A stretch of 64,000 bases of DNA from Brachypterus glaber (GCA_958510825.1 OY294044.1:103888893-103952892); one strand, 5' to 3'; positions 43,683 through 55,184 are shown, numbered from the stretch's first letter. Numbers and translations are program-made. Notes: a model not told the origin generated them from the letters alone.

Positions 43683-44178
43683 TTTTTTCTTCAAGCGTAC
43701 TAAAATGTTCATATTTTATAACTGAACACACTAGTTAGAAGTGATCTATTTTTTTACGGTAAAAAAATAGTTCATTGTACGCCGTAAAAAAAAGTTAGTT
43801 AGCAAAACCACCACTGGCGTCAGCACTCTTTGACTTTGATGACAGCCATACTTCTAACTTGTTTGTTTATTATGTACACAGGTGGTTGACTCGAGATTCT
43901 GTGCAAAAACAGTGTGTGAAATTGATTTAAAATGATTGAAGAAGAATATATGGTTTATACACCCACAAATCTCTCCAAAATTGCAAATGCTACATTAGAC
44001 AAGTTACCATCGAAATCACGAAAAGTGTACGATTTAGCCTACGAAAAAAAATTAAAATGAGGCAAGGAAGATTTAAGTTTATTTCGAAAGGGTTTTATTG
44101 GCCTATTTTAATAAAAAAAAAAACATACTTTATTACTGAATAAATTAAATTCAAAAATTAATATTTAAAAAAATACAT
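43683..44178 (+). repeat. Repeat T, copy 1, containing a recombinase-like leader
   Basis: About 490 bp is repeated, at high similarity, at 55185..55678. It covers an upstream region with a small hairpin, a possible 5' leader, a short ATG frame (43932..44060), and a 3' part with AATAAA words. Both copies share the same end point of homology to the recombinase frame, so the truncation preceded duplication. Confidence 0.82.
43932..44060 (+). pseudogene. N-terminal leader of a Crypton/tyrosine-recombinase-like protein
   Basis: Forty-two codons from ATG to TGA: MIEEEYMVYTPTNLS, then LDKLPSKSRKVYDLAYEKKL. The block LPxKSRKxYDxAYEKF is the familiar N-terminal start of Crypton-derived tyrosine recombinase-like proteins of insects, ahead of the SAM-like core-binding domain; this is recalled family knowledge. 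The frame ends where the FMxW motif would follow, so the DNA-binding and catalytic (R..HxxR..Y) parts are absent. The surrounding copy-number pattern says it moves or is duplicated with its upstream region. Could be a short first exon. Confidence 0.55.
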
Positions 44179-45127
44179 ATAGGATGCTTGAAGAAAAACT
44201 AGTATGTTTCACTCAGAGGAAAAGCGCTTTTTTTATTCGTCTGTAGTTTTCGGACTCCGCTATTTTTATTGTCTTCCCTATTTTGAAATTTTTCAAAATT
44301 TTGGGAAAGCACTTTATTCGTGAAAAAAAAATTCAAAATTTTTATCATTAAAGTATTAGATATTATTTCAGTGTAAATTTCAGTACTTTTCAGGGTCCTG
44401 ATTTCAAAAATTAAATCGTTTCATCAACATCAGATGTTTTATAAAAAAATAATTTTAAATTTACATTTACATTAAAACATAATTAATAATTTGATTAATT
44501 TGCAAAAAATGGATATTATTTTTGGAATCAACCTACTCAAAAGTAACAAAACCCATTATTGAATAGTTTAATTAGTTTTTTTTAATTTCATTTTTAAACG
44601 AAAGTTGCTAAACAAGGATCATTTCTCAGATTTTATAGATTTTTATTGATTTTTATATAGTCCGATTTCAAAAAAACTTTCTCAGTGCAGACCTGTGTTA
44701 TTGCTTTATATTGACAAATTTAGCGCAAGGGAATAATAATTATAATTAATTATAATTAATGATTTATACTTCTATACATGGTTCTCTGCAGCAAAGCCTC
44801 AAGCAGCTTGACTCCTGCTAATTTACAGGATAGCAACTATACAGGGTGTTTTTACTAAACCCTTCATAATTTATTTAGATGATAGGAATATGCTTGATAG
44901 AGTATGCTTGTAATATTCTTGTAAAGAAAGGTTTCAGCTTAGAAAATAATAAAAACCTAATGACTAATTTTAAAATCTTGTCATTTTCGTCTTCTTTTTG
45001 AAAAAGAGACCTTTCAAAAACTAACCCTTATTTTGGCACGTTCATTAAAAAAATATAACTTCCAGTCTAACCAGAAGTTATACTAACTTTTTACTAATTT
45101 TTAAATGGAACTCTATGTTTGTTTACA
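44179..45127. other. Unassigned
   Basis: Contains a lone mariner-type tip (TATACAGGGTGTTTTTAC, about 44837) without a visible partner. No gene. Confidence 0.35.
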
Positions 45128-45130
45128 TAA

Positions 45131-45915
45131 GGGGCTGTCCATATATTACGTAACGCAATTTTTCAAAAACATTGACCCCTCCTGTATAACAAACTGTCAC
45201 ATTTACCAACCCCCCCCCCCATTTGTAACGCGTAAGAATATAAAAATTTGTATTTTTTTTTCTAACATATCTTGATACAGAATTCCGCATAATGCAAGAC
45301 GGTAAAAAGACGGTGTAAAAATGATACATATTTATTATAATAATACATATAGCACTTAATGTACTTAAAGGATACTAAAATACAAAAACTAAATATTAGT
45401 TATTTTTCCATGGACAAGTCATGTGTGTTTCCAAGCCTACAAATTTACACAAAAAAAATCACTCACACTTTAAAAAAATATTCATAATCAATCACACAGG
45501 GAAAAAATACTAGGTTCCTCTTTTTACACCGAGTGTCACATATAACACACATGCACAGGTACACAAAATAGTACACACATTGGTGTTCTGATGATTCATC
45601 GGCAAGATCACGCAAGAACAGGGCCGTAAGATTTTTTTTTTAATATCAATGTCAACAGTTTTTTTACTGATTACAATATTATTTAAATATGCATAGTTTC
45701 GTTTCAATTTTTGTGTGAAAAAGGGAATTATGGTCCACTAAATAGTAATTTATGTTGAAATAAAAATACATCTGCCAAGCTTAGGAAATAAACATTAAAT
45801 TTATTAAATTGCGTTACGTAACGTTTACCTAGACCCCCCCCTCCCCCCTGTCACAAACTGTAACAATTTCTCTGACCCCCCCCCCAGGCGCGTTACGTAA
45901 TATATGGACAGCCCC
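45131..45915. mobile_element. Harbinger-like non-autonomous element, 785 bp
   Basis: The ends GGGGCTGTCCATATATTACG and CGTAATATATGGACAGCCCC are perfect inverted repeats. A 3-bp TSD TAA (45128..45130, 45916..45918) matches the TWA preference of PIF/Harbinger. C-rich runs lie inside each TIR. The short frames inside show no transposase motif. Confidence 0.88.
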
Positions 45916-45918
45916 TAA

Positions 45919-47326
45919 TTAGATTCGCCTTTAAATTCTCTTTTTAATGGCTTATCGCAAGACGATATTTGTATTAAAGATGGCGCCACAGGAGTCATTT
46001 TTTAGAAACTTGAACCGGAATTAAATTTTTTAATGTCTATGCCAATGGCTCATATAAGCACTACAAATTTTAAAGAGTTTTTTTTTATAGTTAGGGAGAT
46101 AATTCTTAGGAAATACTTTTTGTGACCCGGTCACGGTGCTTTTTTGGGGGTATTTTTTGTTTGCTTGGAAACCCTGAAATTCCTTTACCATTCGATAGTA
46201 CCGTCCAAAAAGTCCAAACCAAACAATTTTACAGAATTTTTTGATTTTTTTAAAGAAATTTTAGTGAAATTTCCCATTAGATTGGACCAATACTGTTTTA
46301 GTAAACAGTATATGACAGAGCCATTAGGGGTGAAGCGTAAGTGCCAATTGCAGATCATCATTTTCTTTTTTATCTTTAAGAATAATGATGTTTTGAAAGA
46401 TACAACTAATCGATCTTTAAGATAATGAATTCTCTATTACTTTTTATTCCATTTTTTTAATGTATAATTTACAAATAAGTAGGCAATGTATACTCCTCAC
46501 AGTGCACAGTGGGCTAGGAAAAAAACAGGGACAAAATTCTGAATTTTTGCATACGTCTATTTTTGATTTCGAAAAAAATAAAAATAAAAAAAAAATTACG
46601 CCGAAAATTTAATTTTTGATTCGATATATTTAAAAATGGCTTCTTTTTGTATATGTTCAATGTTCATAACTTAAAAATTCAAAATGGCGGAGTCAATATG
46701 ACCAACGAACTAATAACCCTTCTCTCTAGAATAGGCATTTCATTCGTAAAAACAGACAAAAACGTCGGCAACATCAACATTCGTCTGTCTTACTCGCACA
46801 TCTTTGTTCTAACAGAGACAACAATACCAGTTACTGGTAATTGTTATTGTTCAGGCCTGAATATACCTACTATTTGTTTACAAACAAACCGAGATGTTGG
46901 CGATACTTTATTTTAACGGTATGCGTATTCTAGAAAGAAGAGTTATTAGTTCGGTTTTTAAACCTTGACTGTATTTGTACGAAATTATGGCTAAATTTTT
47001 TTACAAAGTCATAAGTTATAGAGAAATACAAAAAATTAAAGCATTTAATATGATAAAGATATAATCAAACTTAACAATTCATTTATTTTTTTTGTCAGTA
47101 GCTAAGTACACACTTTAAATTATTAATAATAAGCTTTTGGTATTCTTTTTGGTAGTGTGTAGAAATAAATCAAATACAAAAAAATGAAGTTTTAGGTTAA
47201 CATTATTAAAATATAAAAAAAATTGTATAATTTTTTTTTTTGTTTTTTATTACCTGATTAGAACATGCTATAAAAACAATATTATTATATTTTTTACATG
47301 GTTAAAACTATTTAAAATACATTTTT
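45919..47326. other. Unassigned; two unrecognised frames
   Basis: Plus-strand frames 46144..46425 and 46647..46916 are open but carry no recognisable domain. A/T runs elsewhere. Confidence 0.3.
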
Positions 47327-48038
47327 TCTACGACTGCTTTAGAATGTAAGCAAATACACACACTTTTTAAACACAGAATGAATCCATTCTAGCTCTAGAT
47401 ACGGTATGAATATTCCGTATCAAGTGTTATAATGAGCACATGTAGTGCCATCTCTTGTTTATAAAAGTAAAGAAAACTGTGGCAAAATTAGCAAAAATAT
47501 ATATATTTTACCATGTAATATTGAATAATTTAACGCAATTTAAAGTTTTGTGTTAAAATTACATAAAGTTTATTAGTTTTTCTTAATATTTGACCATTTT
47601 TTTAGTTTATTAGTTTAGTTTTTTAGTTCAAAAAATTAAAACTGCTCCATCTATTGTTAAATACTTAAAGGTGATATCTGCCACAACAATCTGACATAAC
47701 CTTCAATTTTTTGCATTATAATTTGTAAATATGTGCTAAAATTAAATAAAAATCTTTTTTAAGTACTAATTTGATAAAATTATTAAATAACATTAATTGC
47801 TTTATTTAAAAATATGTGTTTTGTTGCATTTACAATGTCGAGTCACATAAAACATTGTTTTTAACCTTGTCCGCAGTTTAAAGCCATACAGTGTTTCATA
47901 TTTGCAGTCAAAGAAAAAGTATAGTCTACAACACATGGAATAGTCATTCAGCGCTCGAGGGACCGTCATACTCGCCTGCCGTCTAGTATGACAAACTTTC
48001 CGCTCGCGCGTCTATTCCATACTAGTTATAGAATATAC
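47327..48038 (+). repeat. Hairpin-ended repeat H, copy 2
   Basis: It starts TTTTTCTACGACTGCTTTAG, passes GAATCCATTCTAGCTCTAGA and the shared AT-rich body, and ends in a GC-rich hairpin (ACACATGGAATAGTCATT paired with TCTATTCCATACTAG) and TATAGAATATAC. It carries deletions in the hairpin relative to copy 3. Confidence 0.85.
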
Positions 48039-48040
48039 AC

Positions 48041-48976
48041 GTGCTTTGCTAAAACGGTTGTCTGTCAGATTAGGCAGTTCTTCCGAAATAGTTATAAATA
48101 AATATGAAGAAGGGGAAATATTTCGCATGACCCACACAGTTGGAGTCAGGAATTTATGACAGGAGTCCTTGACTCTTTCTGTGAAGAGCCGTGTGAAAGG
48201 ATTTTCTTTACTATCAAATTATAGTTGAGAGTTCGCGATGTGTTAAATGTATTCATTTGTTATATGATAATTTGTTGGTATTTAGCTTTTGCTATTTTAT
48301 TGATTATATTTTATATAAAGGCGCCTTTAGCAATTGTCTTTCATATAAATATAGTTAACTATAGTCAACCAATAATATATATAGGTGTTCTTGTGATAAG
48401 AAAGGGGAATAAAAAACATATACAGTTAATTTGAAATATGTCTACGTGTACGGTTCTATAGTTTTGTTTATTGTTCGTAATTGTTTATTTAAATAATATT
48501 TATGTTAAATGTAGTGGTTTAAGTATGCTAAGGTAAATGTTTTTCGTATTATCTAGGCATAGGATTAAAAAGTAGACTTTTTTTATTTTTTAAAAAGTTA
48601 TATACCTTTTTTTTGTGTTATTACAAGGTCTTTTCTCTCTTTTAGCTTGATAAAGTCTTAATTAAAGTTGAAACGTCGCTAGTGCATAAAACTTTGTGTT
48701 TTTATTTAAAGTCCTAGTCCCGATATTTGTTTATTAATTGGATTCTCTTTATTTCACCACAATTTTTGTTTTGTTTACATTTCAATACCTGTCAAAATTC
48801 CACCGAAGAATGACCTTCACCTATATTTAGGGATATTTAATTTACACCATAATTAGGTTAAATACTATATTTTTCAACTTCCTGGACACCATCTTGTTCT
48901 TATCCTACACTAAAACCGTTCGGCTTTAGTGATCTGTGTTTATTCTACACATCCTCTGGGATATATTATTTATTAT
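48041..48976. other. Unassigned; possible PLE-like 3' end
   Basis: 48650..48700 contains AGTTGAAACGTCGCTAG, which resembles the 3' half of a hammerhead, but the 5' core (TTGATAA) departs from consensus. No reading frame with PLE motifs was found. Confidence 0.3.
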
Positions 48977-49247
48977 TATAGTATATTCAACTTCAAAATG
49001 AAGTGTAAATAAACGCACGTGACAACAACGGATTTAGTGACAGAGTAGGACAAAATATTTTTATATAACTGTCTATTGCGATGCATTGTACGCTTCATCG
49101 CAAGTGCTCACGTACTGACCTGTTTAATATTCTACATCCCTACTCTCGCAACATTCGAGTGTTTTAACCAATGAAACCACGCGCCAGCTGCTGCGTGCGC
49201 GATTCTTTTATTTACTTCTACTTGATCTTGAAGTTGAATATACTATA
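48977..49247. mobile_element. TIR MITE (TATAGTATATTCAACTTCAA), 271 bp
   Basis: The ends TATAGTATATTCAACTTCAA and TTGAAGTTGAATATACTATA are inverted repeats. A partial inverted copy is at 41974..42102. Confidence 0.82.
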
Positions 49248-49345
49248 CCTAAATAATATCTTATTTAATATTTTAGATTTTAAGCTTTCACGGCCATTAA
49301 GATATAAAGAACTTTCACTTTCGGGTTTAGACCGTGTTAATGGAT

Positions 49346-49405
49346 TTTCACTTTCCGACGTTTCGTCTCTTACTACTAGAGACATCTTCAGGGATTAATC
49401 TGAAA
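49346..49405 (-). ncRNA. Hammerhead-like ribozyme motif, PLE-2 left arm
   Basis: Inverted copy of the motif at 50095..50154; identical core. Confidence 0.6.
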
Positions 49406-49634
49406 CTAAGTTTCGAATCAACTTGTGTCACTATTTATGACGAGTTGTGGTTATTCACCCGTGACGAGGTTTTTCCTATCAAAGACTTCCATATCGCAGG
49501 TAAGTGGTAACCAGTGTCCCGATTGATATAGTTAGGATGCTTGATGATTTCTATCGATTCCCGTATCTTCCTTGGCATTTTTATGTTTTCTGTTAATATT
49601 TGTTTTGTTTCAGACAAATTGATTTTGAAGAAGT

Positions 49635-50065
49635 CAAATATTAAGCCTATATTTCGGTCCAACCAAAAATTAGGTCAATGTTTGACTTCAACAAAAGACA
49701 AAATACCCCTGAGTTCAGAAGGCGTATATAAAATACCCTGCTCCTGTGGTACGGTTTACATAGGTGAAACTAAGAGAAAAATTTCTACAAGACTTCAAGA
49801 GCATGAGCGCAATATAAGAAAGAAACAAATTTCCTTATCGGCAGTAGCCGAACATGTACATGAAACAGGTCATAAAATCAATTTGTCTGAAACAAAACAA
49901 ATATTAACAGAAAACAGAAAATTGCCAAGGAAGATACGGGAATCGATAGAAATCATCAAGCATCCTAACAATATCAATCGGGACACTGGTTACCACTTAC
50001 CTGCGATATGGAAGTCTTTGATAGGAAAAACCTCGTCACGGGTGAATAACCACAACTCGTCATAA
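49635..50065 (+). pseudogene. PLE-2 GIY-YIG endonuclease domain
   Basis: The frame is open from upstream of 49635 to TAA at 50063..50065. It reads SSEGVYKIPCSCGTVYIGET, i.e. the GIY (GVY) and YIG elements with a CSC pair between. TKRKISTRLQEHERN (catalytic Arg helix), VAEHVHETGHKI and RKIRESIEIIKHPNNINRD (conserved Glu) follow, then a YHLPAIW end, matching the full length of PLE endonuclease domains. The domain itself looks intact, but no RT precedes it because the copy is 5'-truncated, and the first part of the long frame (49541..49634) lies in the inverted arm. It cuts DNA for target-primed integration in intact PLEs. Confidence 0.9.
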
Positions 50066-50094
50066 ATAGTGACACAAGTTGATTCGAAACTTAG

Positions 50095-50154
50095 TTTCAG
50101 ATTAATCCCTGAAGATGTCTCTAGTAGTAAGAGACGAAACGTCGGAAAGTGAAA
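50095..50154 (+). ncRNA. Hammerhead-like ribozyme motif, PLE-2 right arm
   Basis: Stem I is two-part (TTTCA/TGAAA and TCC/GGA). The core is CTGAAGA, a single T, stem II GTCTC...GAGAC, GAAAC and GTC, with only a minimal AC/GT stem III. CUGANGA and GAAA core residues are all present; the extra base before stem II is the one departure. Confidence 0.65.
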
Positions 50155-50378
50155 ATGCATTAACACGGTCTAAACCCGAAAGTGAAAGTTCTTTATTTTA
50201 TTTAATATTTTGTACCAAGTTAATTTTTTTCTTATTTCTTTTAGGTTTTACATACTTCATTGAAGTACAGATGGTCATTCTTCCGCAGAATTTCATACTT
50301 ACAACTAACTGTGTTCAATAAAAATATCTCGGTTAATCCTTTGGTTTTACTGAACTACCCACGATCCCCGAGGTGAAC

Positions 50379-50631
50379 CATTAGATCATATATACATAGA
50401 TATGGCATTAATGTTGATTTGTTTTATGTAGAACATATTCAAAACCAATTGTAAACAAACCACTATAGCGGTAAGGTTGCGAGGAGGTGAAGTATAACAT
50501 ATTTGTTAACAAACCACTATAGCGGTGGATGGTGACCAGAAGCGGGAAGGTGAAATCTACCTGGATATAGAAATAAAAACATTTCGGTTTAACGTGGACT
50601 CAAGGCGCATTTAGGGATATATGATCTAATG
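50379..50631. mobile_element. TIR MITE (CATTAGATCATATAT), copy 2
   Basis: Inverted relative to 35526..35777, with ends CATTAGATCATATAT and ATATATGATCTAATG. ACCACTATAGCGGT occurs twice inside. Confidence 0.85.
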
Positions 50632-50774
50632 GGGAACCACGGCGCCCATCAATATTTTTTTAACTCGGTTCAACACACTACAGAGAAAACTTGCTGCATC
50701 GAGGGAGAAGAAGAAGCAAATCCTCAGGGAAGAACAAGATATAATTATTATAGAATTTCATAATTATTATGTAT

Positions 50775-51158
50775 CATATCGATACTCCCAAGCAACAAAG
50801 CTGTAACTCATATATTGTCATTTTTCAGGACAGCTAAATTTTTAAAATATTTTTTTTCTTATTTAAGGGTGGGGAAATGATTGAAGTGGAAAAGGAAGCC
50901 ATGTGATACATCATTTGAAAGCTTATAACATTTTCTATTTAACTGTATAAGTATTTATTGTTTATTTATTGTTTGTTTCTGATAATATTCAAGTTTAGAA
51001 TTTCTTACTTTAGTGTTTTTAGGTAAACTTTTGGTTAAAATGGCCTGTGGAGAAATCTGAGTAGTACCACCATCTTATTTTAAGGCGTTTACCTATGAGT
51101 ATAACTCAAAATAGGTCTAACTTGAGTTACATCCTTGTTGCATGGGAGTGTCGATATG
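50775..51158. mobile_element. TIR MITE (CATATCGATACTCCC), 384 bp
   Basis: The ends CATATCGATACTCCCAAGCA and TGCATGGGAGTGTCGATATG are inverted over about 35 bp (AACAAAGCTGTAACTCA / TTGAGTTACATCCTTGTT). The interior word GTGATACATCATTTGAAAGC is shared with family A at about 58430. Confidence 0.8.
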
Positions 51159-51736
51159 ACCCCTTTTCGTGACAGACCCCTTATTAAGGGGTAAAAGAGT
51201 TTCTTAATATTGTTTGATTTTAAATTATTACATTTAATAATATTATTGAAGTAATTTTCCGTTATGGAAGAAAAATAATTTCTAATTTCAAATCCACAGG
51301 ATTAAGAAAATGTAAAGGATTTTTCTAAATTGAAATCAATTTTGACGATGAAATACTTTTGGTCGTGACACCCCATTAATTTATTGAAATCACTTTAAAT
51401 TGAAAATTCCCTTATTAAGTTTAAAAATCTGACACGGGTACCCTTTCTAGACGGGTGGCAAAATAAGGACGTTTATAAAATAAGATATCAAATTTAATTT
51501 AATTCTTTAGTTAAAATTTTATTTTACCTATGATTAAAATTTTACTAGTGTCAAAATTTGACATCTAATCAAAAATGTAATATCAATAGTAGATTACAGG
51601 TCGACTCGGAAAATAGTACTTTTCCGAGACCATTTATAGGTCGACGAAAAGTACCATTTTCCGGGAGACCTGTATACTTTTTTATTCGCAACTGTTTTAT
51701 TCGCACTGTTTTTATTTAAAAATAGAATACTAATTT
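51159..51736. other. Unassigned
   Basis: Contains the 21-bp match to 40159..40179 (at 51436..51456) and a short inverted repeat with AGGTCGACTCGG / AGGTCGAC near 51598..51645. No gene. Confidence 0.35.
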
Positions 51737-52455
51737 TTTCTACGACTGCTTTAGAATGTAAGCAAATACACACACTTTTCAAACACAGAATGAATCCATT
51801 CTAGCTCTAGATATGGTATGAATATTCCGTATCAAGTGTTAGAATGAGTACATGTAGTGCCATCTCTTGTTTATAAAAGTAAAGAAAACTGTAGCAAAAT
51901 TAGCAAAAATATATATATATTTTACCATGAAATATTGAATAATTTAATGCAATTTAAAGTTTTGCGTTAAAATTACATAAAGTTTATTATTTTTTCTTAA
52001 TAATTGACCAGTTTTTTATCAATTTAGTTCAAAATATTAAAACTGCTCCATTTATTGTTAAATATTTAAACCTGATATCTGTCACAACAATCTCACACAA
52101 CCTTCAATTTTTGCATTATAATTTGTAAATATGTGCTAAAATTAAATAAAAATCTTTTTTAAGTACTGATTTGATAAAATTATTAAATAACATTAATTGC
52201 TTTATTTAAAATTATGTGTTTTGTTGCATTTACAATGTCGAGTCACAAAAAAAAACATAGTTTTTAATCTTGTCCGCAGTTTAAAGCCATACAGTGTTTC
52301 ATATTTGCAGTCGAAGAAAAAGTATAGTCTACAACACGTATGGAATAGTCATTCCGCGCTCGCTGGACCATCAAACTCGCCTGCCGGCTCGTATGACAAA
52401 CTTTCCGCTTGCGCGAAATATTGTCTATTCCATACTAGTTATAGAATATACTATT
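51737..52455 (+). repeat. Hairpin-ended repeat H, copy 3
   Basis: About 720 bp from TTTTTTCTACGACTGCTTTA to TATAGAATATACTATTTTTG. The terminal hairpin arms run from ACGTATGGAATAGTCATTCC to ATTGTCTATTCCATACTAG. The frame 52197..52460 is shared with other copies only because the nucleotides are. Confidence 0.9.
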
Positions 52456-53391
52456 TTTGAAACCTAGATATTTAAATTCAAATGAAGAAAATAATAATGC
52501 TTAGTTTTTTAGTTCTTTTCATATTAACCACAAATATTTTTTCACTATTTCACAAAAAAAGCACATATCATACAAAACTGAAGTTCCACATACGCGTAAC
52601 CCAAATAAACAACCACAAAAAACATTTATTGATAGCTCACAAGGCACCGTTTATAACATTTATTATCCTTCTGTCTCAAAAGTAAAAAACTTTGACTAAA
52701 ACTGTACATTTAAGTTTTTTAAACGAAATGTATTAGATTATATTCGTGTTTATCATGACAACAGCAGTTCAGCCATCTTGCTTTAAGCACTAATAATGAT
52801 ATTTTAATCGGTGGCGCCATCTACTGGAAATTAATGATTTAAATTGCAGACCAGTAATAATTAGTTTACTGGTCTCTATTTTTCAATACCAGGCGAGGAA
52901 AACAGTGAGACAAGAAATCACGTACTTTCCAAACTTTATTAATATCATTTAATGTATGTATTACATATACAGTTGCGAATAAAATATATTAAAATGCCTA
53001 TATCACGGAAACTACGATAAAAATGATCAAATAATATGTGATAGTTTTTAATATTAATTTTTTGAAGGGTATTATTTTTTTATCTATGTAAATTTATTTG
53101 TCCTACTGTAAGTGTGATATCGCTATAAATTATAGTTTTTGTCCGTTTTGCCCCCTTTGGCGTACGCCAATATTAACTATATTTGATTTGACGCAAATAA
53201 CATAACATAACATAACATAACAGTCAATAATCGTTTAGTGAAAGAAGTTTTTAAATCGGAAATTCAGTTAAAAAGGTTTACAAACAGACAGACAGACCGA
53301 CAGACAGACCGACAGACAGACATTTTTTAACACCTTTTTTCACATTTTCTCGGCGTTTCTTGACATTCTTAACCCGAAAACGCTAAAAAAT
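52456..53391. other. Unassigned with simple repeats
   Basis: (ATAAC)n at about 53198..53222 and (CAGACAGACCGA)n at about 53283..53320. Short frames without domains. Confidence 0.4.
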
Positions 53392-54768
53392 AGTATATTC
53401 TATAACTAGTATGGAATAGACAATATTCCGCGCGAGCAGAAAGTTTCTCATACGAGACGGCAGGCGAGTATGACGGTCCCGCGAGTGCGAAATTACTATT
53501 CCATACGTGTTGTAGACTATAATTTTTCTTCGACTGCAAATATGAAACACTCTATGGCTTTAAACTGCGGACAAGGTTAATAACAATGTTTTTTGTGACT
53601 CGACATTGTAAAATCAACAAAACACATATTTTTAAATAAAGCAATTAAGGTTATTTAATAATTTTATTAAATCAGTACTTAAAAAAGATTTTTATTTAAT
53701 TTTAGCACCATTTACAAATTATAATGTAAAAATTGAAGGTTTTGTCAGATTGTTGTGACATATATCAGGTTCAAATATTTAACAATAGATGGAGCAGTTT
53801 TAATTTTTTGAACTAAATTGATAAAAAAAACTGGTCAAATATTAAGAAAAACTAATAAACTTTATGCAATTTTAATTCAAAACTTTAAATTGCCTTAAAT
53901 TATTCAATATTTCATGGTAAAATATATATATTTTTTCTAATTTTGCTACAGTTTTCTTTACTTTTATAAATAAGAGATGGCACTATATGTGCTCATTCTA
54001 ACGCTTGGTATGGAATATTCATACCGTATCAGAGTATCTAAAGCAGTCGTAGAATAGTATATTCTAAAACTAGTATGGAATAGACAATATTCCGCGCGAG
54101 CGGAAAGTTTGTCATACGAGCCGGCAGGCGAGTATGACGGTCCCGCGAGCTCGAAATGACTATTCCATACGTGTTGTAGACTATACTTTTTCTTCGACTG
54201 CACATATGAAACACTGTATGGCTTTAAACTGCGGACAAGATTAAAAACAATGTTTTTTGTGACTCGACATTGTAAATGCAACAAAACACATATTTTTAAA
54301 TAAAGCAATTAATGTTATTTAATAATTTTATCAAATCAGTACTTAAAAAAGATTTTTATTTAATTTTAGCACATATTTACAAACTATAATGCAAAAATTG
54401 AAGGTTATGTCAAATTGTTGTGACATACGTCAGGTTTAAATATTTAACAATAGATGGAGCAGTATTAATTTTTTGAACTAAATTGATAAAAAATGGTCAA
54501 ATATTAAGAAAAACTAATAAACTTTAAGTAATTTTAACTCAAAACTTTAAATTGCATTAAATTATTCAATATTTCATAGTAAAATATATATATTTTTGCT
54601 AATTTTGCTACAGTTGTCTTTACTTTTATAAACAAGAGATGGTACTACATGTGCTCATTCTAACACTTGATAGGGAATATTCATACCGTATCTAGAGCTA
54701 GAATGGATTCATTCTGTGTTTGAAAAGTGTGTGTATTTTCTTACATTCTAAAGCAGTTGTAGAAAAAA
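53392..54768 (-). repeat. Hairpin-ended repeat H, copies 4 and 5 in tandem
   Basis: Both are inverted relative to copies 1-3. Copy 4 spans 53392..54057 and lacks a ~60-bp segment near its start; copy 5 spans 54055..54768. They join at GTCGTAGAATAGTATATTCT. Each has the GC-rich hairpin (e.g. AATATTCCGCGCGAGCGGAA ... GGTCCCGCGAG). Confidence 0.9.
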
Positions 54769-55184
54769 TATTTTTCGGTCGATTTTAATAACGGGTATTT
54801 CACAAAACAATGATTTTGGTTATATTATCTATGTGTTCCAAATTACAAATTAATAAGCAGTTCAAAATTTAAAGGGGCGTGCACTTTAGATACGCACTGT
54901 ATACACCTTTTACAAGAACATCCTCAAATATTTACAATAAAAAGGCTTAAAGAATCTCCGGTGCTTTTTGGCTACTGATAGAATATATGCATAGCTACCT
55001 ATATCTTTTCAAAAAAAAAATCAATCCCATATATCTGACTGAAAAGTTTGCGAAAACTTATATTGCTTTTCTTTTAGAATTGAAAATTATAATCCGAAAA
55101 GGATAAATGTCATGACACGGAGGTTTTTTTTTTTCATTTAGTTTTTAACTTATCTTCGAATAAAGATATTGTAATATTAATTTA
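54769..55184. other. Unassigned
   Basis: No gene or repeat supported. Confidence 0.3.

Larger units (their letters stand above)
49275..50197 (+). mobile_element. Penelope-like element PLE-2 with inverted 5' arm
   Basis: A 14-bp TSD TTATTTAATATTTT (49261..49274, 50198..50211) encloses 923 bp. The plus body (about 49635..50197) codes for the GIY-YIG domain and ends with the ribozyme-bearing repeat. The left part (49275..about 49640) is an inverted copy of the last ~360 bp. Same layout as PLE-1, more strongly truncated, and a different subfamily by sequence. Confidence 0.92.

Noticed and set aside
48640..48720. Hammerhead-like AAGTTGAAACGTCGCTAG
   Set aside because: Stem I pairs, but the 5' core reads TTGATAA and stem II is weak; no PLE coding or inverted arm was found nearby.
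52197..54308. Similar ~85-residue open frames in repeat H copies (52197..52460 plus, 54308..53964 minus, part of 11614..11823)
   Set aside because: The nucleotides are conserved just as well outside the frame, copy 2 breaks the frame, and the frame runs through the terminal hairpin. No domain is seen.
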